In this document: positions 26,591-35,300 of the stretch, piece by piece
Numbering within the stretch: the first letter of the stretch is position 1
Layout: each line of letters begins with the position of its first letter
Position numbers and translations under genes: made by a program
Notes under the pieces: model-generated
Seen by the model: only the letters and a program-made list of their open reading frames with translations
What the model was told of the DNA's origin: nothing
Database searches by the model: none
Source: Ignavibacteriales bacterium
GTDB taxonomy: Bacteria > Bacteroidota > Ignavibacteria > Ignavibacteriales > Ignavibacteriaceae
Reading direction: 5' to 3'
Length of the DNA: 64,000 nucleotides
Assembly (NCBI GenBank): GCA_020061465.1
Contig: JAGUYG010000048.1
Span: 1 to 64,000, forward strand

Positions 26591-27482
26591 AATAAAAGTA
26601 GGCATTACCGTAGTTACCGCATTGCTAATTTTTTTATGGATATTGGGGTGGGCAAAGAATTTAACCATTGCCTCCGGTCAAAAAAGTGTGATGGTTAGCT
26701 TTACAAATGTCGCCGGTCTTGAAATTGGTGACGATGTTACTGTTAGCGGAGTAAGAAAAGGTTTTGTTGAAAATTTTAGGATAAACAAGAGCGGTGTTAC
26801 GGTTAAATTGAGCATTGACGCAGATACAGATTTAAAAGAGGATGCTGTTTTCGCTCTTACAATGCTCGACATGATGGGTGGTAAAAAAATTGACATCACG
26901 CCTGGTAATTCAGAAAGCAATCTGGATTATTCTACTATTCATCCGGGTATTTTTCATGCCGATATTCCGGCGGTCATGTCGATGGTCGGAAACATGAAAG
27001 ACGATTTAGTTATTACTCTTGGCGAAATCAAAACAACACTTACATCGCTCAACAAAATGTTAACTGATGAAAGAATGAATGAGAACTTGCGGTCTTCCTT
27101 AAACAATTTGAGCGAATTGTCTTTTAAATTAAATAAAATGATTGAAGCCAACAGCACTGAAGTAACTTCACTTATCAAAAACACTAATGAGCTTACTTTA
27201 ACCGCAAAGGAATTTATTGATGAAAATAAAACTTCATTAAGTGAGAGCGTTTCCGGTTTAAAATCTGTACTGAATAATTCAAATATGCTGCTGGATAACT
27301 TGAATAAATTTGCGGATGAAACCAAGGAACAAAAGAATAACCTGGGGTTACTGCTTTACGATAGAAATTTAGTCGACAGCTTAAGGATAACCATTCAGCA
27401 AGTAAATGATGTAACAAAAATTTTAATTGAGCAGCTTAAAGGAAAAGGAATTAATGTTGATGCAAAAATTGATCTCTTCTAA
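26568..27482 (+). CDS. MlaD/MCE-family protein
   Basis: A 304-residue MCE protein, the periplasmic substrate-binding part of lipid transporters that move phospholipids between membranes. It has an N-terminal anchor (about residues 10-30, VGITVVTALLIFLWILGW) and an MCE domain (about 35-115, VSFTNVAGLEIGDDVTVSGVRKG and MGGKKIDITPG). A long helical, Asn/Leu-rich coiled-coil region follows to the C-terminus. The ATG at 26568 was chosen over a TTG three codons earlier. The ABC permease (MlaE) and ATPase (MlaF) are not beside it. Its end overlaps the gamma-glutamyltransferase start. Confidence 0.88.
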   Translation: MRDQRKTEIKVGITVVTALLIFLWILGWAKNLTIASGQKSVMVSFTNVAGLEIGDDVTVSGVRKGFVENFRINKSGVTVKLSIDADTDLKEDAVFALTMLDMMGGKKIDITPGNSESNLDYSTIHPGIFHADIPAVMSMVGNMKDDLVITLGEIKTTLTSLNKMLTDERMNENLRSSLNNLSELSFKLNKMIEANSTEVTSLIKNTNELTLTAKEFIDENKTSLSESVSGLKSVLNNSNMLLDNLNKFADETKEQKNNLGLLLYDRNLVDSLRITIQQVNDVTKILIEQLKGKGINVDAKIDLF

Positions 27483-29166
27483 ATTCATTCTTGTATTTAC
27501 AGCATTTTATCTGCTTACATTCACAATTAAAGCCGAATCACCCGATCCGGTACGAGCGAAGAACGGTATGGTGGTTTCGGCAAGTAAATTAGCTTCGAAA
27601 GTAGGATTAGAAATTCTTAAGCGTGGAGGAAATGCCGTAGATGCATCAGTGGCTGTGGGATTTGCGCTTGCAGTTACTTATCCCGTTGCAGGAAATTTAG
27701 GCGGCGGCGGTTTTATGGTTATCCGATTGCATGACGGAACAACAACAACTGTAGATTATCGCGAGAAAGCTCCGCTTGCCGCTCGTGAGGATATGTTTCT
27801 AAACGAAAAAGGTGAGTTCGTTCTTAAATTAAGCAGTGAGGGTGTTTTATCTTCCGGAGTACCTGGAAGCGTAGCTGGATTAATTTACGCTTTAGAAAAG
27901 TATGGAACTATGCGCCTTGAGCAGGTGATCCAGCCTGCAATAAATTTAGCCATGGATGGTTTTCCTCTCGATTATAGATCTGCAGCTTCATTTAAAAGTA
28001 CTATGAGTGAATTTAAGAAATACCCGTCATCGCTTAAAGTATTTTCAAAAAATGGAATTTCCTATGAGGAAGGTGAGATATTTAAGCAGCCGGATTTGGC
28101 AAAAACTCTTCTCCGAATAAAAGAAAATGGAAAGGATGGTTTTTACTCCGGTGAAACAGCAGAACTTTTAGTTAAGCAAATCCGATCGCTCGGAGGCATA
28201 ATCACTTTAGAGGATCTGAAAAAATACACTCCTGTAGAAAGAATACCAGTAACCGGAAATTACAGGGGGTATGAAATCATATCAATGGGACCGCCAAGTG
28301 CAGGCGGTATTGCACTGATTCAAATGCTGAACGTTCTTGAAAATTTTATATTCAATAAAGAGGAATGGGGGAGCAGCCGTTATCTTCATATGTTAGTAGA
28401 AGCTATGAAATATGTTTATGCCGATCGATCCGTTCACTTAGGTGATGAAGATTTTTATCCTGTTCCAAAAGATTGGCTGTTATCCAAAGAGCATGCAAAA
28501 GAAATCTTCGCCAAAATAAATTTCGATAAAGCAATTCCTTCATCCGAAATCAATCCGTTATCGGATGGTTATTTTGAAGAAAGCACGGAGACTACACACT
28601 ATTCAATTTACGATTCTTACGGAAATGCGGTTAGCACTACAACTACAATAAATTCCGGTTATGGAAATAAAATAATTGTCGATGGAGCAGGTTTCTTAAT
28701 GAATAATGAAATGGACGACTTTAGTTCGAAACCGGGTGCACAAAATCAATTCGGGCTTCTCGGAAACGAAGCAAATGCGATTCAGCCTGAAAAACGGATG
28801 TTAAGCTCAATGACTCCTACCATTGTGTTAAAAGATAATAAACCGTTTATGATTATCGGTTCACCGGGAGGTTCAACTATAATGACTGTGGTTCTTCAGG
28901 TAATCTTAAACTGTTTGGATTTTACGATGGATATTCAAAAAGCAATCGATCAGCCGCGCATTCATCATCAATGGCTACCGGATGAGATAAGATATGAGGA
29001 GTTCGGTTTAACTATCGACGTAATAGAAAAACTACAAAAATTGGGGCATAAATTTGGAAAGCCAACATCGTTAGGCAGAGCTGAAGGAATTATCATCGAC
29101 CGTTTGAACAACATAATTTACGGTGCAACCGATCCGCGCGGATTTGGTGCGGCAGCCGGTTACTAA
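27454..29166 (+). CDS. ggt: Gamma-glutamyltransferase
   Basis: A 570-residue Ntn-hydrolase that cleaves gamma-glutamyl amides such as glutathione and transfers the gamma-glutamyl group. It is made as a precursor and self-cleaves. A signal peptide covers about residues 1-25. The large subunit has KNGMVVSASKLASKVGLEIL and GGNAVDAS. The nucleophile Thr is in TETTHYSIYD (about residue 393), followed by GNAVSTTTTINSGYG, and the small subunit ends with ATDPRGFGAAAGY. The ATG at 27454 follows GGAAAAGG at the right distance; a TTG at 27427 is upstream. It overlaps the MCE gene by 29 nt, suggesting translational coupling. Located in the periplasm. Confidence 0.95.
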   Translation: MLMQKLISSKFILVFTAFYLLTFTIKAESPDPVRAKNGMVVSASKLASKVGLEILKRGGNAVDASVAVGFALAVTYPVAGNLGGGGFMVIRLHDGTTTTVDYREKAPLAAREDMFLNEKGEFVLKLSSEGVLSSGVPGSVAGLIYALEKYGTMRLEQVIQPAINLAMDGFPLDYRSAASFKSTMSEFKKYPSSLKVFSKNGISYEEGEIFKQPDLAKTLLRIKENGKDGFYSGETAELLVKQIRSLGGIITLEDLKKYTPVERIPVTGNYRGYEIISMGPPSAGGIALIQMLNVLENFIFNKEEWGSSRYLHMLVEAMKYVYADRSVHLGDEDFYPVPKDWLLSKEHAKEIFAKINFDKAIPSSEINPLSDGYFEESTETTHYSIYDSYGNAVSTTTTINSGYGNKIIVDGAGFLMNNEMDDFSSKPGAQNQFGLLGNEANAIQPEKRMLSSMTPTIVLKDNKPFMIIGSPGGSTIMTVVLQVILNCLDFTMDIQKAIDQPRIHHQWLPDEIRYEEFGLTIDVIEKLQKLGHKFGKPTSLGRAEGIIIDRLNNIIYGATDPRGFGAAAGY

Positions 29167-29178
29167 CTTAACTTGTAT

Positions 29179-29556
29179 ATGATCATCGGAATTGGCATAG
29201 ACATCATTGAAATAGAAAGAATCAAAAAAAGCGTTGATTCTTACGACGAAAAATTTTTAAATAAAATTTATACTAAGCGCGAGCTGGATTATTGTTTATC
29301 AAAACCAAATAAGTACCAGCATCTTGCTGCCCGCTTCGCAGCAAAAGAAGCTGTTTATAAAGCAATATCAAGCATATCTGGTTTGGTCGTAGGCTGGAAG
29401 AACATCGAGATTTTTAATGAACCCAACGGAATGCCGGTTGTAAAACTTAGCGGTAAAGTAAAAGAAATTTTATCCCATGACAGGGAATTGAAGATTTCTA
29501 TTAGCCACTCACGCGATTACGTTGCTTGTGTTGCCATTGTGTATAAGAATGATTAA
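29179..29556 (+). CDS. acpS: Holo-[acyl-carrier-protein] synthase
   Basis: A 125-residue phosphopantetheinyl transferase that puts the 4'-phosphopantetheine arm on ACP from coenzyme A, for fatty acid synthesis. The first motif is GIGIDIIEIERIKKS, with the metal-binding Asp. RFAAKEAVYKA near residue 57 carries the Glu and Lys of the active site. ISISHSRDYVACVAI ends the protein. The ATG at 29179 follows a TTG codon that is probably not used. It lies 12 nt after ggt. Confidence 0.94.
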   Translation: MIIGIGIDIIEIERIKKSVDSYDEKFLNKIYTKRELDYCLSKPNKYQHLAARFAAKEAVYKAISSISGLVVGWKNIEIFNEPNGMPVVKLSGKVKEILSHDRELKISISHSRDYVACVAIVYKND

Positions 29557-29618
29557 GAGTAACAAATCTGCTTATCCTGTTCAATAATATGAATGCGAAT
29601 CGATAAATGAAGAAATCT

Positions 29619-29699
29619 TATTCTTCAACCTCCTGAATTTCTTTACCATACATAATCGGGTATAACCAACCCATTGGAAAATCCTTATCAAATTGCATA
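29619..29699 (-). CDS. Possible 26-residue small ORF
   Basis: On the minus strand of an otherwise empty 270-bp spacer there is a 26-codon frame beginning MQFDKDFPMGWLYPIMYGK and ending in EVEE. The composition (Trp, Tyr, Gly, acidic tail) looks like protein. It has no Shine-Dalgarno. It could be a small peptide, the remnant of a longer gene, or chance. Confidence 0.15.
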
Positions 29700-29829
29700 T
29701 ATTTACACAATAATTAGGATAGATTCCGTTAATAAGATAAAAATACTACCGGAAAACGCTGTTGGTAACTGAGCGTTATAGTTCATTACAAAGAGATTTT
29801 TCCGATTTATCATAGATCTAAGTAAGTAT

Positions 29830-30027
29830 TTGCGTTTGATTTCAAGAAAAAGTTTCGATACAATCAGTTATATTCTGATGGGAATAGTTTTACTAGTAAT
29901 TATTCTTTTATGGTTTAAGATAATTTCAGAAAATTGGTTTCTTTACATAATCGGAGCCGGTATAGTTCTGTTGGTATTCCGGTTAGGGTTTAGAATTTAT
30001 TTCATAATTAGTGAAAGAAAAAAATAA
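29830..30027 (+). CDS. Small two-span membrane protein before HNH gene
   Basis: A 65-residue protein with two membrane helices (about residues 12-30 and 36-58) and a basic end (SERKK). The start is TTG; a second TTG lies two codons later. No Shine-Dalgarno is obvious. It overlaps the HNH gene start by 17 nt. No family was recognised. The coupling suggests it is expressed, but its function cannot be read. Confidence 0.6.
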   Translation: MRLISRKSFDTISYILMGIVLLVIILLWFKIISENWFLYIIGAGIVLLVFRLGFRIYFIISERKK

Positions 30028-30574
30028 GGAGGAGTTTGACTTCGAACCTGCAAAACGAATTAACGGAAAGCTTAACGCAAAGGTATTAATCCTGAACCAA
30101 AGCTACGAACCCCTTACCATCTGCAACATAAAAAAGGCAGTGGTGCTAATTTATCTCGGTAAAGCCCAGGTAATTCAAGATGATAGAAAAAAGCTTGTAC
30201 GGGGCGTAAGCAAAAACTATCCATGGCCTAGTATAATCAGATTGAGCCGCTTTATTCGTGTTCCTTACAAACGGGTAGTGCTGACGAGAAAGAATATTCT
30301 GAGGCGCGATGCTTATAAATGTTCATATTGCGGAAGAGGCGATTTGCCTTTAACGATGGACCACGTTGTGCCTAAAGCCCATGGCGGAAACGATACATGG
30401 GAAAATTTAGTTTGTGCATGTACTTTTTGTAATAATAAGAAAGGAGATAGAACCCCTGCTGAGGCTAATATGAATTTACTATCTAAACCTTTTAAACCAA
30501 GTCATATTATGTTTCTTAAAAACGTTGTAGGAAAGCTTGATGAAAATTGGAAACCTTATCTCTATTTATCTTAA
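30011..30574 (+). CDS. HNH endonuclease family protein
   Basis: A 187-residue cytoplasmic protein with a central HNH zinc-finger nuclease motif (about residues 102-155): CSYCGR, then LTMDHVVPKAHGG with the catalytic His, then CTFCNNKKGDRTP. The N-terminal 95 residues (KVLILNQSYEPLTICNIKKA) are typical of a family widely kept in Bacteroidota and Ignavibacteria outside mobile elements. The start is GTG inside the previous gene. It is not next to any phage, restriction or defence gene, so a housekeeping repair role is more likely than defence. That is inference. Confidence 0.9.
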   Translation: MKEKNKEEFDFEPAKRINGKLNAKVLILNQSYEPLTICNIKKAVVLIYLGKAQVIQDDRKKLVRGVSKNYPWPSIIRLSRFIRVPYKRVVLTRKNILRRDAYKCSYCGRGDLPLTMDHVVPKAHGGNDTWENLVCACTFCNNKKGDRTPAEANMNLLSKPFKPSHIMFLKNVVGKLDENWKPYLYLS

Positions 30575-30762
30575 CTAACCTTTTTATCTGCATATTATTT
30601 CAATGATAGAAAAGTAAAATTATTATTCAAGAGGGCGCTCTAAAAAAATACTTTCGATGAATAGAAGTTTTTATTTTCGATTGAATTATGAGAAACAAAA
30701 TCTAATCTTAATCTTTTTAGAGCAGACCGACTCATTTTTTTTCAATTACTTATACAGAAGGC

Positions 30763-31743
30763 ATGGCAAAAAAAAGAATTCTAAGCGGAATGCGTCCTAC
30801 CGGTAAATTGCACATCGGACACTATGTGGGTGCATTGGAAAATTGGGTAAATCTTCAGGATGATTATCAAAGTTATCATCTGATTGCGGATTATCATGTG
30901 CTTACTACAGATTTGAACACCGACGACATCTATCAAAATACAATTGAGATGTTGATCGATTGGTTAGCAGCCGGATTAAATCCGGAGAAAAGTCCTATGT
31001 TCCGTCAGTCAAAAATTAAAGAGCACGCCGAACTTAACTTGATTTTCGGAATGCTAATATCCGTTAACAGGCTTGAAAGAAATCCGACGCTTAAAGACCA
31101 GGTAAGAGATTTACATATTGAGAATATTATTTACGGGCATCTCGGTTATCCTGTTTTACAGGCAGCAGATATTCTGATTTATAAAGGGAATTATGTGCCG
31201 GTAGGAGAAGATCAGGTGCCGCACATTGAAATTTCAAGAGAAATTGCAAGACGTTTTAACAATCAATATGGTGAAGTATTCCCCGAGCCCGAACCTTTGC
31301 TTACCAATTTTGCAAGGCTCTCCGGTTTGGATGGAAATGCTAAGATGAGCAAATCGCTAGGTAATACTATTCTTCTTTCGGATGATCCTGAAACAGTAAA
31401 AGCTAAGATGAAAAAAGCAGTTACCGATCCAAACAAAGTACGGAAAGGTGACCCCGGTAATCCCGATATTTGCCTCGTGTTTTCTTATCACAAAAAATTT
31501 AATCCCGAAGAAGTTCCTGAAATCGACGAAGGCTGCCGTTCGGGTGAGCTTGGGTGCGTCGACTGCAAAATGAGATGTTCAGATAAAATATCTGCTTTTC
31601 TTTCTCCTATAATCGAAAAGCGAAAATATTTTGAAGAGCATATTCCGGAAGTTTTGGACATATTACACCTCGGTGAGATGAGAGCCAAAGAAATTGCATC
31701 AGCTACCATGGCTGAAGTAAGAGAAAAAATGAAAATTGGATAA
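30763..31743 (+). CDS. trpS: Tryptophan--tRNA ligase
   Basis: A 326-residue class I aminoacyl-tRNA synthetase. The HIGH motif is in TGKLHIGHYVGA near residue 12, and the KMSKS motif is in AKMSKSLGNT near residue 197. Both are intact. The C-terminal region has a cysteine set (GCVDCKMRC). The ATG is followed by AKKRILSGMRPTGKLH. It leads a cluster trpS-scpA-scpB-pseudouridine synthase-dacB-lysS with gaps of 3 nt or overlaps. Confidence 0.97.
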   Translation: MAKKRILSGMRPTGKLHIGHYVGALENWVNLQDDYQSYHLIADYHVLTTDLNTDDIYQNTIEMLIDWLAAGLNPEKSPMFRQSKIKEHAELNLIFGMLISVNRLERNPTLKDQVRDLHIENIIYGHLGYPVLQAADILIYKGNYVPVGEDQVPHIEISREIARRFNNQYGEVFPEPEPLLTNFARLSGLDGNAKMSKSLGNTILLSDDPETVKAKMKKAVTDPNKVRKGDPGNPDICLVFSYHKKFNPEEVPEIDEGCRSGELGCVDCKMRCSDKISAFLSPIIEKRKYFEEHIPEVLDILHLGEMRAKEIASATMAEVREKMKIG

Positions 31744-31746
31744 GAA

Positions 31747-32466
31747 GTGTATAAAATAAAATTAGAACAGTTTGAAGGACCGTTAGATTTGCTGTTGTTT
31801 TTCATCAAGCGTGATGAATTAAACATTTACGATATACCGATCTCGAAAATAACAAAAGAGTTTCTGGAGTATGTTAATCTGGTAAAAATGCTGGACCTTG
31901 AAACAGCCGGCGATTTTATCTTGATGGCTTCTACGTTAATGCACATCAAAGCGCGTATGCTTTTACCCCGCGAAATTAATGAAAAGGGTGAAGAAATTGA
32001 TCCCAGAGCTGAATTAATTGCGGCACTGCTTGAGTATAAAAAGTATAAGGAAATGTCCGAAGAATTGTTATTCTTCGAATCCAATCAACGAAAAATTAAT
32101 TTTAGGGGAAATTTTAAAGGCGATGAAAAAATTTCGCCGCCGGAATATGAAATGCTGCTAAAAAATATATCCGTCTATGATCTTGCAAAAGTATTCAAAA
32201 AGGTAATTGAAGGAATAAAAGTAGAAGTTATTCATGAAATTACAAGAATAAATGTTACCATTGATGAGCAGATTGACTATATCTTCCAAAGACTTAATGA
32301 AAACCGCGAGCTTCACTTTCTTAGTTTAGTGGAAAATATGAAGGAGAAAATAAGAATAGTAATTACTTTTATTGCACTTCTCGAATTAATCAAAGCCGGA
32401 AGCATAAGAGTTAAAGAATCTTCGAATTATAATGACTTTGTGTTGATGAGAGTTAACCATGGATAA
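31747..32466 (+). CDS. scpA: Segregation and condensation protein A
   Basis: A 239-residue kleisin. With ScpB it binds SMC to make the bacterial condensin that organises and segregates chromosomes. The N-terminal domain (KLEQFEGPLDLLLFFIKRDE, about residues 4-23) binds the SMC neck and the C-terminal winged helix (about 165-239) binds the SMC head. The start is GTG, 3 nt after trpS. It overlaps scpB by 8 nt. No SMC gene is nearby. Confidence 0.95.
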   Translation: MYKIKLEQFEGPLDLLLFFIKRDELNIYDIPISKITKEFLEYVNLVKMLDLETAGDFILMASTLMHIKARMLLPREINEKGEEIDPRAELIAALLEYKKYKEMSEELLFFESNQRKINFRGNFKGDEKISPPEYEMLLKNISVYDLAKVFKKVIEGIKVEVIHEITRINVTIDEQIDYIFQRLNENRELHFLSLVENMKEKIRIVITFIALLELIKAGSIRVKESSNYNDFVLMRVNHG

Positions 32467-33106
32467 AATTTACAATTCTGTTGTTGAAGCGTTAATTTTT
32501 TCTTCGGAAGACCCACTCTCCGCTTACGATATAATAAAAGCCGTACAGGGAATTGACGGAGAAGATATTAAAATTGCTCCCGAAGAAATAGAACAGTGTA
32601 TAGAAGAATTAAACGCTGTTTATAATGAACAAAAGTTTTCTTTCAGAATTAAAAAAATTGCAAACGGATTTCTCTTTGCAACAAGACCGGAATACGCTAA
32701 ATATTTGGGTTATCTTTCATCAGAAAAAAGTAAAAGAAGATTAAGTCATGCAGCGCTCGAAACGCTTGCAATTGTCGCATACAAGCAGCCGATAACTAAA
32801 CCCCATATAGAATCGATTAGAGGTGTTAATTCCGATTATATTTTGAATACACTTCTCGAAAAAAAATTGATTACTATCTCCGGCAGAGCGGAAACAATAG
32901 GAAGACCATTGTTGTACGCAACTACCGATGAATTTTTAAAATATTTTGGCTTATATAAATTAAGCGATCTTCCTAAACCGAGAGAGATCGAAGAAATAAT
33001 GAAAGACGAAGATTTTATCGAACAAAAACAAAAAATTTTGATGAACCTTTTTGAAGAAGCGATTGACAACCAGAATATAGAGACGAATGATAACACGACT
33101 GAATAA
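32459..33106 (+). CDS. scpB: Segregation and condensation protein B
   Basis: A 215-residue ScpB with two winged-helix domains. Typical text includes VEALIFSSEDPLS near the start and LETLAIVAYKQPITKPHIESIRGVNSD around residue 105-130. It dimerises and bridges ScpA in the SMC-ScpAB complex. It overlaps scpA by 8 nt and the next gene by 20 nt. Confidence 0.95.
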   Translation: MDKIYNSVVEALIFSSEDPLSAYDIIKAVQGIDGEDIKIAPEEIEQCIEELNAVYNEQKFSFRIKKIANGFLFATRPEYAKYLGYLSSEKSKRRLSHAALETLAIVAYKQPITKPHIESIRGVNSDYILNTLLEKKLITISGRAETIGRPLLYATTDEFLKYFGLYKLSDLPKPREIEEIMKDEDFIEQKQKILMNLFEEAIDNQNIETNDNTTE

Positions 33107-33797
33107 ATATTTAGCCGATTGCGGTGTTGCCTCCAGGCGAAAAGCTGAGGAGTTGATTTTACAGGGAAGAATTTCCGTAAACGGACAGACGGTGCACAAT
33201 CTTACGATAAAAATTGACAGTGAAAAAGACACTGTTGAGTTTGACGGCGAAAAACTAAAATCGAAAGCCAATGTGTATTATCTATTAAATAAACCGAAGG
33301 GTATAATTTCATCAACTAACGATGAAAAAAAGAGAAGAACGGTTTTGGATTTAATCAAATCGGATAAAAGAATTTTCCCTGTTGGAAGGCTTGATTATAA
33401 TACAACCGGTGTGTTATTTCTTACGAACGATGGAGAGTTTTCTCATTGGCTTACTCATCCAAAAAATAACATTCCACGTGTGTATGAAGTAAAATTAGAT
33501 AAACCTTTAGTTGAAGATCACCGGCAAAAACTGTTAAAGGGTATCTATATTGAAAATAAAATGTCTAAATTCACAAAAATAATATTTCCTAATGCCGGTG
33601 ATAAAAAATCAGTCGAATTAGCCTGTGTTGAAGGAAGAAACCATTTTGTTAAAAAAATGTTCGGAGTTTTGGGTTATCGGGTGAATGAACTTAATCGAAA
33701 AAGTTTCGGTGGTATTAAAGCGGATATTAAAGTTGGAATGTACCGCAAACTTACCGCTGACGAAGTTAAGGAGCTATACGATAGATATGATAAATAA
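33087..33797 (+). CDS. 23S/16S rRNA pseudouridine synthase (RluB/RsuA family)
   Basis: A 236-residue pseudouridine synthase. The N-terminal S4 RNA-binding domain (about residues 2-60) is RLNKYLADCGVASRRKAEEL. The catalytic domain has the active-site motif GRLDYNTTGVLFLTNDGE (Asp near residue 94) and RVYEVKL. It most likely makes the RluB site in 23S rRNA, by analogy with scpB-rluB neighbours elsewhere. The dacB start lies inside its last codons. Confidence 0.93.
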   Translation: MITRLNKYLADCGVASRRKAEELILQGRISVNGQTVHNLTIKIDSEKDTVEFDGEKLKSKANVYYLLNKPKGIISSTNDEKKRRTVLDLIKSDKRIFPVGRLDYNTTGVLFLTNDGEFSHWLTHPKNNIPRVYEVKLDKPLVEDHRQKLLKGIYIENKMSKFTKIIFPNAGDKKSVELACVEGRNHFVKKMFGVLGYRVNELNRKSFGGIKADIKVGMYRKLTADEVKELYDRYDK

Positions 33798-35289
33798 ATT
33801 TTTGTATTATTTAATTGTTATAAACATAGTTACGGTTTCCTTGTTTTCACAAAACTCATCATCCGATACTACCAGGAAATTTTCTTACTCTACAATTCCG
33901 GAGTTTTGGAGCCAGATGGAAGATATTTTCAACGATCCAAATTTTAGTAATGCTAATTGGGGCGTGTTGATTCAATCTCTCGAAACGGGCGAATATTTTT
34001 ATAAACGGAATGAAGATAAATTATTTATACCAGCCTCAAACTTGAAGCTGTTTACAACGTCTGCGGGGTTATTCCTCCTGGGGGCGGATTACAGATTTTC
34101 CACCAACGTTTACATGAAAGGCTATATCGATGGTTCGGTTCTGAAAGGCGATTTGGTAATTCAGGGCAGGGGAGATCCTACAATTTCAAGCAGGTTTTAC
34201 AATAACGATATGTATAGGGTTTACTCTGCCTGGGCAGATTCTTTACTTGAACTTGGTATTGACGAAATTACCGGCAACATTATCGGCGATGATAATTTAT
34301 TCGACGATAAAAATTTAGGCGAAGGCTGGGCATGGGACTATGAAAGCTATTGGTACTCGGCTCCTTCAGGTGCAGTCTCATTCAATGACAACACAGTTGA
34401 TATCATAATAACTTTCGATAATGAAACTCAGAAGGCGAAAATTTCTATTTTGCCGGATAGTAGATATATTATTGTTAAAAATAATATTACCGTCGTTCCG
34501 CAGGATTCGCTTACCTCAATCGATGTATATAGAGAAAGAGGAACTAATTTTGTTTCCGTTCATGGTACGCTCAAAATAAATTCCGATACTATAAAAACAT
34601 TCGTTACGGTAAATAATCCTACACAATATTCGATGGTTGTCCTGTCCGAAGTGTTGAAGCGCCGCGGTATAACTATCGGTGGTTTCCCTATGGATGTGGA
34701 TGACATTGCAAAACCGCTCGAGTATTCAGGCATGCAAAAGCTATTTTCTTTTAACTCTCCGCAGCTCAAGGAAATTATCAAAGTAGTTAATAAGAACAGT
34801 CAAAATTTTTACGCAGAGCAATTGTTAAAGACAATCGGACTTGAGACTTACAACTATGGCAGCATCGAAAACGGAGTAAAGGCAGCCGAACGTGTTTTCC
34901 AGGAAATGGGCATTAATACCGAAAATATGATAATTGTTGACGGCAGCGGACTTTCAAGACTAAATCTAATTACACCGAGACATATTATCTCGCTGCTGAG
35001 CTATATGTATAAAAGCAAATATTTCATTTCGTTTTTTAATTCATTACCGATTGCGGGTGTCGACGGTACACTTGGCATGAGAATGAAGAATACAAAAGCC
35101 GAGAATAAAGTGCGTGCAAAAACCGGATACCTCGAAGCCGTAAGAAGTCTTTCCGGTTATGCTTTTACAGGTGATAATGAACCGGTAGTGTTTTCAATTT
35201 TGGTTAATAATTTTAACGTGCCCGTTAAGCTTGCAGAAAATCTACAGGATTTAGTCTGCTTGCGTTTAGTTAATTTCAAAAGAAAATGA
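33787..35289 (+). CDS. dacB: D-alanyl-D-alanine carboxypeptidase/endopeptidase (PBP4/S13 family)
   Basis: A 500-residue exported penicillin-binding protein that trims or cleaves peptidoglycan stem peptides. A signal peptide covers about residues 1-22 ([16 protein letters not shown]). The three S13 motifs are PASNLK (SxxK, nucleophilic Ser near residue 84), SQN (near 338) and AKTG (near 445). The ATG at 33787 was chosen because it starts the signal peptide and overlaps the preceding gene by 11 nt. Its stop overlaps the first in-frame ATG of lysS. Confidence 0.95.
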   Translation: MINKFLYYLIVINIVTVSLFSQNSSSDTTRKFSYSTIPEFWSQMEDIFNDPNFSNANWGVLIQSLETGEYFYKRNEDKLFIPASNLKLFTTSAGLFLLGADYRFSTNVYMKGYIDGSVLKGDLVIQGRGDPTISSRFYNNDMYRVYSAWADSLLELGIDEITGNIIGDDNLFDDKNLGEGWAWDYESYWYSAPSGAVSFNDNTVDIIITFDNETQKAKISILPDSRYIIVKNNITVVPQDSLTSIDVYRERGTNFVSVHGTLKINSDTIKTFVTVNNPTQYSMVVLSEVLKRRGITIGGFPMDVDDIAKPLEYSGMQKLFSFNSPQLKEIIKVVNKNSQNFYAEQLLKTIGLETYNYGSIENGVKAAERVFQEMGINTENMIIVDGSGLSRLNLITPRHIISLLSYMYKSKYFISFFNSLPIAGVDGTLGMRMKNTKAENKVRAKTGYLEAVRSLSGYAFTGDNEPVVFSILVNNFNVPVKLAENLQDLVCLRLVNFKRK

Positions 35290-35300
35290 TTGGAGGAAAT

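Noticed and set aside
30011-30574. HNH gene as part of a restriction or phage defence system
   Set aside because: The neighbours are acpS, a small membrane peptide and trpS. No methyltransferase, helicase, integrase or phage gene is near.
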